Below, piece after piece: positions 1 through 14,900 of a stretch of 64,000 bases of DNA; within the stretch, counting starts at the first letter, position 1; each line of letters begins with the position of its first letter. Origin of the DNA: Paraphysomonas bandaiensis (Eukaryota > Chrysophyceae). The notes under the pieces were generated by a model. That model was not told the DNA's origin, ran no database searches, and saw only the letters and a list, made by a program, of their open reading frames with translations. The stretch is from NCBI GenBank assembly GCA_965644295.1, contig CBFFRP010000374.1, positions 43,851-107,850 of the forward strand, read 5' to 3'. A program made the position numbers and the translations under genes.

Positions 1-1
1 C

Positions 2-571
2 AGTAGCCAATGTGAGGATATGCAGTCAGAAGTGTATTCCGACTGCCTTTCTGATGACATTGAAACCGATTCTCTTGACGAGGGTAGCGTGTATGAAGCT
101 GATTCAGATGACTATTCGGAAGATGGGGACATAGACGAGGTGGGAACAACGTCGTCGATGTGGAATAGAAAAGGAAATCGTGTTGTATCAGATGCAAAAT
201 TCAGTGAAGTTATTAGGGAAAACCGTAAACACTCCGCTAAAAGAAACTTCGAGCGTAGCACTGAGTTAGGTAGAAAGAGCCGAGGAATGCGTAATAATTC
301 CGTCGAAGCAACAGCTGTGACCACACAAAAGCGCAAGAATATCGATAATTATCCACATGTTGAGAAGCGCCTTCGACATGATGATGTCAACAACAGTGCA
401 TCTTCTTCATCTGCTGAGCCGAGTGGTGTTGATAAGGAATCTTCAATGTCTTCCAACCCAGATCTCCAACATCGTAGTGTTAAACAATCTCGTTTTCCAA
501 ATAGCCTTTGTTCATTAGCTGCAATTAGTAACATTTATACGCGTCTCACTGGAGGAAGTATTTCGAATTGA
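2..571 (+). CDS. 3' end of an acidic, Ser-rich hypothetical protein (partial)
   Basis: The frame is open from the left edge of the window, so the ATG at 20 need not be the true start and this is probably the last exon of a longer gene. The first 45 residues after that ATG are very acidic and Ser/Asp-rich (SDDIETDSLDEGSVYEADSD). The middle is basic (Arg/Lys) and the rest Ser/Asn-rich with no recognisable fold. This composition suggests a disordered, possibly nuclear, tail. I do not recognise the protein. The stop is TGA at 569-571, followed by AT-rich DNA and an F1 repeat. Confidence 0.4.
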   Translation, partial: SSQCEDMQSEVYSDCLSDDIETDSLDEGSVYEADSDDYSEDGDIDEVGTTSSMWNRKGNRVVSDAKFSEVIRENRKHSAKRNFERSTELGRKSRGMRNNSVEATAVTTQKRKNIDNYPHVEKRLRHDDVNNSASSSSAEPSGVDKESSMSSNPDLQHRSVKQSRFPNSLCSLAAISNIYTRLTGGSISN

Positions 572-654
572 TTTTGGGTTGGTTTTGCTTGAAGTTTTTA
601 TGCATTTGTCGTATTGATTTAGCTTGTATCTCTCATTTGTCACGTTACTCTTAC

Positions 655-1855
655 TTCCAGTAAGATCATAATATTACCCTATAGACATTAAGCTATATAT
701 AATTTCAATGATTTTTAAATTATTTAAAAGTTGTGAATGTCTTATTATTAGCAATAGCGTGTAAGAGTCAGAACTAATTTAGCAAAAGTATTTAACTAAC
801 AAGTGCTTAACTCTGATATCCTACTATTTAAAGCACCAAAGTGCAACCGCTTTCGCTCTATCGCTCAAAGCAAGCATAATGTTGATATACGTAACCTCTT
901 CTGACTTTAGGATTTTTGAGTCCTCAAGGTGGTGAACAGCCCGAATGCTTGACTTCCGTTGGCAGCAGGCAGCCCAATACCCCTGTTACCCTTGAAGTGG
1001 GGTCATTCCCGGATGCCTGTTTATTCGTCAAGGTCCATACTATGGACCAGCTGAAATTCTACATGAACATCCAGTCGTCGTTTCTTCTACTCTCGTCGCT
1101 TGCTTATTATTAACTTGTACTGTTCTTTTTATCTACTTCTGTAGAAATTTAACACTTATAGCAGTTTAAGTTAATAATAATTGTGTTGACAACACACACT
1201 TGTAATTGTTTAAACATAACAACGTTACTTTTAGTATCTACTATCCACCAACAAAACCTGGTAAAATCACTTTACCAGGTTTGGGCATCACATCGACTTT
1301 AGACGTCAACACAAGTGACACTTATTTATGTCCCTTGTACCACACAAGCAGTTGGCTATAATGAGTGGGTAGAAATGGTCAGCTGACTATATATGCGGCT
1401 CACGTTAGTTTCCCGGAGAAATATCTCCGGTACTTATCCCCCAGAACACCATCAAATGGTGAGAGCTCGACTTTTTGATAGTTAAATTTAAAAAGCAGAA
1501 CTCCAATCAATGGTAAATGTTACAATATTAAGTTAGAGTTGCTGCACAAGTAGAATTGACTGAGAGTATGATGTAATACTTGCGCCTGAATTTGATAGAA
1601 AAACTCTTTTGCGGAGCTAGAAAGTGTTTTCGCTTGCACAAATACATCATTCCCCTCACGATTGCAGATTGTTTCTATTACAGCGGCCCGATGTATAAAA
1701 AACCGTTACTGACTTGATTTGTAATACTTTTATGTGCGCGTGTAAGCAGCGTTAATTAAAAGGATATTATCAGAGTTAAGCACTAGTTAAATAAATTGCA
1801 ATGCTAAATTACTTCCCACTCTTAAGCGCCTATTGATATAATAATAAGACATCCA
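655..1855. repeat. F1 repeat copy A: long-TIR foldback element
   Basis: A non-coding element whose two ends are inverted copies. The left end at about 732-840 reads GTGAATGTCTTATTATTAGC and continues to TGATATCCTACTATTTA. The right end at about 1760-1855 gives the reverse complement of the same blocks (TTAAGCACTAGTTAA, AATAATAAGACATCCAC). Internal blocks recur in copies at 6.3, 51.3, 62.4 and 63.3 kb, including the perfect hairpin CCGGAGAAATATCTCCGG. No transposase is visible. About 75 bp just left of the TIR (655-731) is also shared with the copy at 62.4 kb, so either the unit is longer than its TIRs or both copies landed in a common older repeat. Confidence 0.75.
1036..1298. repeat. Insertion inside F1 copy A with a 12-bp-arm hairpin
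   Basis: Other F1 copies run directly from the AAGGCCC block to AGACGTCTACACAAG. Here about 260 bp separate these blocks. The right part contains a perfect hairpin with arms AAACCTGGTAAA (1254-1265) and TTTACCAGGTTT (1271-1282), followed by CATCGAC. The reverse complement resembles the end of the element at 21530 (GTCGATG followed by an ACCTGGT hairpin), so this is probably a fragment of that family nested in F1. Confidence 0.5.
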
Positions 1856-2436
1856 CTTCTGAAACGCGAGATATGATGAAATAAAGTGTCTGAAGTTATT
1901 GTACTCTATGACGTTTACGAAGTTGTTGAAATTTGCTTTAGTTGTTGAATGCTGTTGGTGTTGATTACAAGAGTTAAATACAGTATCATATTAAATTTCA
2001 ATGAACTCTATGATTTTCGTTATAGACAAACTGATAGTGACTGTATCATATATAGCGACTGCATAAAAGATAGTGTCTATAAAACATAGTATTCAATACG
2101 GTACGTACTCTGAACTATACAACAATATATTTTCTGTACTAATTCTAGCCTACAAATATGAGTGATACAAACCATTACAAAACAACAATTTTGTTAATTC
2201 ATTAGCACAAATACTCGGAACAGCTGAAAAAAAAATAATCTACATTAACTCAGGAATGACTTCCTAGAACTCCTATAAAGTATAAAACTATAAATAATTT
2301 CACACATCATTTACTTCATAGCAGAACACATTAGACTTGTCGTTATCATAAAGTCATTACAACAACAGAACTTCTTACGCGGAATATCCAGTATTCCGAT
2401 TAACAGATGACACTAAACCACACGGCACTGTGATAA
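1856..2436. other. Intergenic, no gene seen
   Basis: AT-rich DNA downstream of the kinase gene on the minus strand. It should hold that gene's 3' UTR and polyadenylation signals. I see no ORF, RNA gene or repeat copy here. Confidence 0.5.
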
Positions 2437-5175
<2,739 letters not shown>

Positions 5176-6339
5176 ATCTTAATGAACTATAACTAATAGA
5201 TTCAAACTAATTGCATAACAATCTCCAACCACACTCTCTCATCAATCAATTAAAAACTTATGCATGATATCGTCTTCATTACTATTATTTCGTTCTATTG
5301 AATGCATGATATTTTCATGGTTACTGACAGTCAGCTTCAGTCGTCACTCAAGCAAGCTAATAACATATCCATGTTAACCAATCAAAAGTATTTAAATTAT
5401 TTTGATTTGTTATTATTATTCCCATTGAAAAAATACACCAATAAAATCAGTGTTTTCTATTTATCTAAGTATCTATTGGTTGACTGTGCCGTTGAGACAT
5501 ATGTTTGGTTGGCTTGCAATGGTTGGTGCATTGAGTGACAAGAATGCAATGAAGCGAACTCATTCATAACAATGATATTATATTCCATATGAATCGCAGG
5601 GGCCCTCCTCGTTGATATTCGTAATCCAATGCATCTTATAGGTGACAGGCAAGCATTGAACAGCTAGATGTTATACCACTACCAGTGGATGCCTCTTCAA
5701 GATGTGCAGTCGTATGGAAAGACTTGTTGATGGACAGACTCATTACAACAATGAAATTGAATAAATAGATATTGGAATATTTGTTTTTTCTTGATATCGC
5801 TGGATGCATACTACGAAATCTCACGACCCTGTGCGATCTGTTGGTGTCAACGCATTCTCTCAACAAAGTTATTCAATTTCTCTATGTTTCATTTATTACA
5901 ATCAACTGCTTGAATTAGTAATCTGTATGTGTTACAGTATAAGAGGAGTGGAGTAAGATCATTACGCCTGGAGTCGACGCTCTGAATGGAAAGGAATTTA
6001 GTACAGCCTTTAGGATGAGTACCGAATCAACGATTAAAGTGTTCCAGTACTTAGTATTTCCAACACATGTCAATATTTTTAAATACTCTCGTAACAGTGA
6101 ATGTACCTCTACCTTCTCTTGCGTTTATATAATTTGAGCATGCAAAACCTACAAGACAAGACTGGTTAGAATTTTTAATATTTATAATGTATTAGTTGTA
6201 TAGATGGTACACGAAACTGTTGAAATTTATTAAGTAAAAAGTGCAGTATATTTTCTGTGAGTTCATCAAAGTGTCTGAAAACAAGAAAAATAATTCCAAT
6301 AAGTGCGTATTGATGTCATGCTCCTGAATATCTAGTAGT
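5176..6339. other. Intergenic, no gene seen
   Basis: Upstream of the kinase start and upstream of F1 copy B. Short open frames exist on both strands, but none has recognisable protein character. AT-rich; probably contains the kinase promoter. Confidence 0.4.
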
Positions 6340-6930
6340 GAATGTGTTATTATTAGCAATAAGAGTTTAAGAGTAAGAACTACTTTAGCATTGCAATTTA
6401 ATTAACTAGTGCTTAACTCTGATATCCTACTATTTAACAATACGAAAACTGCTTGTGCGTCACCGCATGCACCAAAGTGCAACCACATTCGCTCTATCGC
6501 TCAAAGCCAGCGCAGTGAGCACGCAGAATGGTGATATACCTGACTTCTGCTAACTTTATGATTTTTGAGTTCTTAAGAGGTGAACAGCCCGAATGATTGG
6601 CTTCAGCAGTCAGCAGGAAGCCCAATACCCCAGATGCCCTTGAAGTGGGCTCATTCCTGGATGCTTGACTTCCGTTGGCAGCAGGCAGCCTAATACCGCG
6701 GTTACTATTCACCTGGGCCTAGTCCCGGATGCATCTTTATATGTTAAGGCCCAAAGACGTCTACACAAGGCAGTGACACTTATTACTGTCCCTTTGTACC
6801 ACACAAGCAGTTGGCTATGAGTGGGCAGCAATATATGCGGTTCACGTTAGTTTACCGGAGAAATATCTCCGGTACTTATCCCCCAGAACACCATCAAAAG
6901 GTGCGAGTCCGACTGTGTTGAGAGCTGGAT
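6340..6930. repeat. F1 repeat copy B
   Basis: Begins TAGTGAATGTGTTATTATTA and carries the full internal block order seen in copy A: TGATATCCTACTATTTA, GCACCAAAGTGCAACCAC, AACAGCCCGAATG, AAAGACGTCTACACAAG, ACCACACAAGCAGTTGG and the CCGGAGAAATATCTCCGG hairpin. The site occupied by an insertion in copy A is uninterrupted here. The right-hand inverted terminal block was not found. The block with GGCAGCAGGCAGCC occurs twice (about 6600 and 6675), an internal duplication. Confidence 0.75.
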
Positions 6931-7205
6931 TGTTTGTATATTTTTTCGTGGTATTGTTATCAAATGTCTAAGTGCGTAGTACATGGTCTAGACTTTAAAA
7001 ACTTAGGATATTCGAACTACTATGACCATTCAAATGTCAAGAACTGATACAATAAAAGCTATTTGTAATATCATAAATCTAAAAACTAATTATATATTAA
7101 CAAGAAAGTCATTCAATATCACGTTGATCACGGCACCTTTATTTCTGATATATAAATACATGAGAAAGTGTAACACATATACAAAACAATAGGAATACGG
7201 TTCAG

Positions 7206-10200
7206 CTAGATGGTAGATTGGCCATCACTAATATTAGATTTAAATTTGTTCACTCGCATAACAATATGCTCCATGATGTCAGCTTTGGTAATGTCTTCAT
7301 AGGTAATAGTGCCGGTTCCATTTGTGTCAATGTCGTAGAACTGTTGATTTATAATACAAACAAGTTCAGGATTGAGAACACCAATGCGAACCAGCATCAA
7401 AATAATGAACTCCTTGGTGTCTAGACTGCCATCTCCATCTACAGAATAAACATAGAGGTGAATTCTACAGTGTTTATTCAATCGACAAAGTCAACCATGT
7501 CCAAATATGAACACTATAAATTTCTAGCTGCTTATAAAGGTCGTCTCACCTTCCATGCCAAATGAACGCATCATGCAAAGTTCTTCTTCAGTTATTGGAG
7601 CCAGCATTTCCTGATTCGAGATATCATTTACTTTTCTCGCCACAGCTGCAGTAGCCGTAATTCCAAAGACAACCGCCTGTAAATACGTATATCATTACAC
7701 GGGCACTACTCAATGTATTAAACAGACTATGCTAAACAGAAACTATATTCCCATGCAACGCACTTTGTTTAGAGTCATGCAAGTATAACTCACCATTAAT
7801 GGAATACCAATTGTCATATATACAGCCACCAATGCATAAGATAAATTGCTTGCATTGTCAGGAATAGACTTCAGGCCTGACGTTGACAACGTTGTTAGAA
7901 CAAACATTGCACTTTCCAGTACGCTCCATTTGATAACTAAGCATGCCCACGTCACACCGATGACAACCCATATCGAGAATAATATATAAATTCGGAGCTT
8001 TGGCATATAGTACACTAGTCCTGCAGCGATGTCGTCCCATATACCCTCTGTGAGGAACGCTTTCTCGAGATTTTCTCGTTTCAACGCCTCCATAAACCTG
8101 TAATGCAATACAAATTAGCGTGCTATGAAATAAGACCCTTCAGTGCAAATATCATTAACGAACATCCCATATTTCACACAGCATACACACTGGTACAGAC
8201 GTCATGTACCCACCAGTCATTCTTCAAATCAGAAAATAGCATCGCACAAAATGCCATGATCACGGCAGTGGCAACGCTTCCGACTAACAAGTGGAATATC
8301 GAGTATGCGTGGGTATATGCCGCTTTGTGCACATCCATCCAGAATATGCTGAATCCGATGCTCACACTCAAATAAAAGCCCTTAGAAAATGATACGTGTT
8401 CAGTGAACGCATAAAACATAGTGCCCGCGATGATCCAAACGCACCTATAAATTAAGAAGATGAAATAAAACAAATCACAAGCACAATGAGAGCATAAGCT
8501 ACCATATATATCGAAAAATGTGAAAGCGACAGCAATGAATGCGTACGCACACTTTATACATGGGGTATGAGTGTTGTGCGTCGCACTTACCATGCACAGA
8601 ATGCCTGAAAGTAGTGATCATATAAGAAAGCGTCCCGTATACTCTGAAGAACCATGGCGCAAATCGACTTATCTGGCGGAAATCCGCGCCGAAATGACTG
8701 AACTAATATATTCTTTACTGTCATACGCCTTATGCTTTTCGCATTACGAGAGTGGAACTCGACTGATAAGCGCCGCTGTCGTTTGGCTGCATTTGCGACA
8801 TCGTGAATGTCGATACGATTTACACTCTCACGACGTTTCCCGTGTTGGGTATTTGTAGTTATACCAATATGGTTAACGCTCCCTCGACGTTTCCCTGGCT
8901 GTTGTTGAGTATCTATAGAAGAATTAACCTCACCCTCGGGGCGATGAATCATACGGTCAGGCACAGTGCCAGACTCAGACGTTTGCTTTACAACCGCTTT
9001 AGATTCATGGGCAGATGTCTTTCCTTCAATAGGTAAACTACACTGCACACCTTCCACTGCAGGGTGATCAGAAATACTTCTTGCTGATTTACAATCAGGT
9101 ATTTCTTTTGCAGTGCCCCCATTCAAATGCTTGGGCATACTCTCCACTGCAGGCACACTCTGGACCTTAACGGAGACTTGATGTGAACAATTATTCTGCT
9201 CAGAGACTACGACATGGCTATACGAGCTAGTCGCGCAATCATTGGTTTCCGAAGCTACACTATCTATACTTGACTCTCGTCTTTTGATGATTGCTGGCAG
9301 CAAAGGTCGCTCCGGTGCATGTGATATGTTGTCTGTAGACGAGAACTGACGGACTATAGTGCATTGCAACGCTTTAGCTAACGGTGAAAGTTGAATGGGA
9401 GCCTTACTACCACAGTAAGTGGAATCCATATCCCAATTTTCATCATACTCGTTGGACCCACTTTTCGCATCAAAGTCAATTGAGTTACATTTATTTAATA
9501 CAGACGCCTGTGAAGGAATACTCAAATCACTTGATGGTGGGTCATTTGTAGTGTTTTGCAGAATTTCCATTGACACGTCAACCCTTTCATTCCCAGAAGG
9601 TATTTCGTCGTGTCCTGTGTCATCATAATCATTTCCTATGCTTCCCGACTCAACATCATTTTCTATAGCATTAGTCTCAAAGAAAAAGGAATGTTGGTCG
9701 TGAGGAGTTGAGTCAGCAGGGCTCAAAGGTATATTAGACATGCTCTGTTGAGAGTTAACAGAATAATCAGAGCTCTGCTGGACACAATACACTCGACCTC
9801 GACCGTTTGAGCTCTTCTTCGTGCTAGCACGGCGCTGACTGCGAGGCCTTGAAACAGACAGAGATACAGCTCTGTGCAACGCTTGAGCTCCAGTTGAAGA
9901 TGCTAGTAGTAGTTTTTGTACTGCACTGGTAAACCGCTGCTTGACATTCGCCTTCTTGCCTCCGAATAACAGTTCTGAGTAATCTATGCCACCCTCTCCC
10001 TTAATATCTAATTCATGGAACCTCTGCTTTAGCTTCCCTATTACTTGTGGAGGAACAGCACCTATTCTAACTACAATTAATATAACGTACTCTTTAGCGT
10101 CTATACTGCCATCTCCGTCGTCAATACCAAACTGCTTCATGAATCGAATCTCAGAAGGAGTAATTTTCGCCATGATTTTTCGGAACATTTCCAGTTCATC

Positions 10201-11332
10201 AGATGCAAACATAAGTCGAGACGCTACCAGGCCGAGCGCCACAGCCATAAGAGGCATACCAATATTTCCATAAAACGCTACCACAACATACTGCGAGGAT
10301 GGGGATGAATGAGGTATTGTGGAATAACCACTTCCTGATAATAACAGTATTAGAAAAGACAAGAAGTAGAGTTATCAAATAGTGAATCATGCTACGGTCG
10401 TGACACCAACCTGTAAGTGTCGACACAGTGAAATCCAGCGCATTCCACACAGTCCACCCATCCACACTGCAAGAAAACCATACTACACCGAGAATCCACC
10501 ATACTAAAAATAGAAGTATGGCTTTGTGTTGGGGAGCGTAAAACGCTACATAACTGTATATCATATCAACTATATTTTGATTTTTTGTAGAGGCGGCTAG
10601 TTCTTTCTGCCGTCGAATATTGACCATCCAATTTTCCCTCCGCGCGGCTAATTGTTCTGCAATAAATACAACTATCATTACTAGAAAGAATACCCCAATA
10701 GAAGCATGTAGTGAAGTGAAGATCTTGCTTAGCGGCGTACTGTATGGCGGAGGGTAGTGTGGATCAATTGGCCATGCAATAGACCATCCAACATTCACAC
10801 TCATATAGTACCCATAAGACCATCCGTATTGATCATGTAGTGCATAGAAAATAGTCCCTGACACTATCCACACTACCCTGTAGAGCAATGTACGTTATAC
10901 AAAGAAGGATAGATATCACTAACATAGAGAAAACACAACTTTTTAAATCACAATACAAACTAACATACATATCGCAATACGTAGTGTACTCTTCTCTTAC
11001 CAGGCTCCAATGGCACATGTCACTCGGGTATTTATGGATAACGCGCGATTTTTCTGAAAGTTTTGAAGCTCCAGCATCTGTGCAGTGCTCAGTATATTTC
11101 CGGTTCCTTTCTTACGGGATGCTATTCGTGCCTTTGTACGAGCAGTAAGTTCCTTTGATTGAGTTACTAACAACCCAGAACTAAACGTTTGAGATGTATG
11201 TAACATAATTCGTCGGGATGTTATCCGATCTGGTTCATATATTACTAACCCATCCTCTGCATCCTCCCCGTCACTTAATATATACTCAGACTCGTCACAT
11301 AATTCATTTGAAAACATCTCTACATCACCCAT
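7206..11332 (-). CDS. Four-pore-loop TPK-like ion channel with paired EF-hands
   Basis: Seven exons (11332-11001, 10877-10411, 10334-8591, 8444-8214, 8097-7794, 7676-7550, 7438-7206) join in frame to 1145 aa. The protein is an internal duplication. Each half has TM helix, pore loop, TM helix, long cytosolic turn, TM, pore, TM, then two EF-hand loops. Pore-loop sequences are SVNVGWSIAW, STLTGSGYSTIP, SVSIGFSIFW and TTLSTSGLKSIP; none is the K+ filter TVGYG. First EF loops read DDGDGSIDAKE and EDGDGSLDTKE, both lacking the first acidic ligand; second loops are DIKGEGGIDYSE and DTNGTGTITYED. A Ser-rich linker of about 450 aa separates the halves. The intron after W in GAW|VVWIVSG and CAW|CVWIIAG sits at the same place in both halves, proving duplication within one gene. 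Plant TPKs are 4TM/2P with EF-hands; this looks like a fused dimer. Ion selectivity is unknown. Two adjacent genes is the alternative, but frame continuity argues against it. Confidence 0.85.
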
Positions 11333-11926
11333 TATGGATATTTAATATTCTATACAGTCATTGGAATAAACTCTGACTCAAATGTATGTGTATAAGTGTA
11401 TTTATCATATACAGAGTGTGTTATGGATATAAACCACTAGCACAGTAGCACGAGATCATTATACTGTTCTGATAAGGTAATATACAGTGAGATGATAGTA
11501 AGAAACTGTCCGTATCTCATTCAATAGATAGATGAAGTAATAGAAGGGGTGTTGATATGTATGTATAGCTCAACAGCAGAACATGTAGCTCTATGTATGT
11601 ATATATGGAGACACGGACCTAATCTTGTTCAATACAGAGTGTATATGTGCGCAACGAATCGTACGTTTATATATACGCACTACTAGTATAGGGAGATCCT
11701 CTTGTAGCCCGTACTTTTTGGTGTACGTCATTCTTTTCTATACTTCAATACTTTGTATGTGTCAATATACAACATGTCGTACACCTATACACTGTGTACC
11801 TGTGTACATGTACATAGGTACTGTATATCTCTAACAGGACTTGGAATACACGAGTACACTAATAGATATGATGAGGACATCTCGCTCATATATACATACA
11901 TCCATCTATTAATAATCCATAACTAA
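11333..11926. promoter_or_regulatory. Divergent intergenic promoter region (channel / SIR2-like gene)
   Basis: 594 bp separate the two start codons, which point away from each other. The interval is rich in TATATA and alternating TGTACA/GTATAC stretches (11760-11830). These motifs recur in other divergent spacers of the window. No TATA box or initiator can be assigned with confidence. Confidence 0.4.
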
Positions 11927-14900
11927 ATGGAGGGTAATACACTTGACCCTGTATTGGATATGAGTGACTCATGTGTCTCAGCATCTCACAGTCCACACAA
12001 CATGTGTTTTAAAGTCAAATGGAGTCTGTCTCACTCCCATCAAGATCTCATCACTACATACGATAAGATCTCTATACACCCCCCTACTACCACACCTTCC
12101 TCTTCATTAATATATCAATATAATCGTCAGAATTTATTAAACGATAGCTGTATAATTACATATGACTCTCTGTGTGATATAGAGATGGGTGTCGCCTACA
12201 CGGTATGTTATACATCTGCCCCGAGTGGTCATATATTAGCACAAGCTACTGTAACTACCATATCATATGAACAAGAAATACAGAATCTTCCAGGAAGATT
12301 ACAAGTAGAATATGATTCCAAAGACAATCATGTATTGATATATTTCGACTTGTCTGCTGTTCCAAATTTTTCACCGAGTTCGTCAGACTCTTTACACATA
12401 TGTCGAGAGAAAGATAGCTCCTTCCATTTTCAGGCTCGTATATCTGCGACGGGTGAAGTTAAAGGTAAAACTTATTTTCATGTTAATACTGAACTTAAAA
12501 ATGGCGTAAACTACAATGTCCGATATTTATTCGATGATAATAATATAGTCGGAGTTAGTAACGTTTTCCAGTGTTCTGGATTATTTTGCCACTCGAGCTG
12601 TGAGGAGTGTATATTAACAGCAAATTTCGATCCTGAAACTTGTTCAGTGGATGCTACTTGGGAGTTCCCGCAGCCTACTTCTATAACTGTTTCGAACACA
12701 CAGTTTTTATATTTATATAGGACAGAGGAGACCAGTGTGGATGTTGATTTGCAGCAATATCACTATATATCTATCCAGACATCTGGTAAATATAAAGGAA
12801 GCGTACGAATAGCAGTTCAAGGTGCAGTAAGTAATAATGAAACTTATACGCTGCGATATGTCGACACCACCTCGTGGACGAGCTATGGATCAGTGACTTT
12901 TACTGCACGGGATGTATCAACAAGTCATAGCGACGTGAGCCAGCTTTCGGCGGCCATGGTGTATAATTCAGGAGCATTCATGAGATATATGACACAGGAA
13001 GCCGAAGAGATTAATGATGCACCATACAACCCTATTTTGAGTGTTGATGTTGACAAAGACTACTCTGTGGCGCAGTTTTTGGAGGAATACCATGCAGCAT
13101 CTCTCCCAAATTCATCTGAGAAGTTCACTGAAGGTTTTGCACCTCTCTCTGCAGAAGACCTTCAACAATCACTCTACATTCATCTAGACAAATCCCCTGG
13201 TGTAATATACGCAGGTGCGGGTTGCTCCATGGATGCACCGTCGTGTTCGCCGTCTTGGTGGAGGTTAATGGCAGAGCTTGTGCGAGCAGTGTTCAGTACT
13301 GCCCCTGAAGAACACCGCCCTCGTCAATATACGGAGAGTGATGTTTCACGTCAACCCGAAGAAATTATGGAGTCATTTTATTATATACTCGGAGAGAAGC
13401 TACTGACATTGTTTCGAGCTCTGGAATATGGTCGTCCGAATGCCAATCACGTTGCGATGGCCAAACTTGCTAAAGCAGGAAAAATTAAGGCTATCTTTAC
13501 AACAAACTTTGATTTATTCATTGAGCGTGCTTTGAAAGAAGAAAGTGTTGACTTTAAAGCTGTAGTCACCAATGAGGAATTTGAAGAGTATCTATATATG
13601 TTAAAATCTGGCACAGCTCCAGTGGCAGTGCTGAAAATACACGGCACAGTGGACAGACCGGAAACTATCGTGGCTGTGGCAAGCCACTATAAAATGGACA
13701 AAGGATTTTCCGGTACGAAAGCCGAAGTTTTACTAGATCTGGTTCAACAGTTTCCAGTATTGTTTATCGGATATTCGGGGTGGGATTTTGTACATAAAAA
13801 CTACCAAGACTTTTGGTCCCGTGTGCAGACCAACGGCTGTAGAGGTCTCTTTTGGCTGAAGTTGTTGGGGTTTTCTGGGGGGCCTGATTTAGGTAGGGTT
13901 GTAGGGCGCCATGTGGGCACTAAACTTCATATTGGAGCTGGTCGGTTACCTGATTTTTATAAGGATATCTTGAATCGGTATGTGGAGGATACGGAGAGCT
14001 GTTTCCTGGGAAAGGCAGCCCGGGTAGATGCCACTCTAGAGTTAAATACAGTGAATGCATTACGGTTTGAATTTATGCTCCAGTGGGTGCAAAATATTCA
14101 TCCCACCACGTTATTATCCTTGGTTATGATTGAAGGACATCGACTTAATGAGATCATGCAGAAATCTGCGGAGAGATTAAAGCGACATGCTGGAAGTCAA
14201 GAGGTAGCGGAAAGCACATCAGACATGATGGCGGTCTACATGCAGTTAGCACTGGATCTTCAAAGTGGTATAATTACTGAAGAAGAATACAACGACCGCG
14301 TCAACGTTCAAACAATGAAAACAACTTTTCAGTATGTTGCACTAGATAAAGAGAAAAAGGAGCAAGTAATGCTCCTCTGTAGTCGAGCTTGTCGTTCTCA
14401 CTCGTTACTGAAAGACAACTCTACCAACCAAAGTATGCTTGGGTCATTAATAATGTCAATATCTCATTCTCTACCCGAGACTGCTAGCCCTCAGGAGTAC
14501 ATTGATACAGCACTGCGATTTCTACAGAAAGTTGAGCGATACAAATCAAGTCCAGCAGCCAGAGACAAGATCGTAGCGGATACACTCTTGTACTGCTCCT
14601 CTATGCTGGCGGGATCAGTGGACAATCAACAAAACGTAGATTCATGGATCATTCAGTTGGCTGACAAAGCTATATTAGAAGAGTGGACTGACGATAAATT
14701 ATCGACGGAGCGCGCAAATTTATGTAGCCGAATAACCCAGTTGACCTCAGGTACTCTGGATATAGAAGGAATTTTAGATACACAAATGCAGCTCTCGCTT
14801 AAAATCCCGGAATCGGAATTGAATATACTGTTAGAAAGCTGCACGGCGATAGCACTGGGGTTAATTAGTCAGTCAGAGCAACGTGGTTTGGGATTTATGA

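Noticed and set aside
8591-10334. Splitting the channel into two genes at the long linker
   Set aside because: The frame runs unbroken from EF-hands through the linker to the second half, and the following splice restores the same W codon as in the first half.
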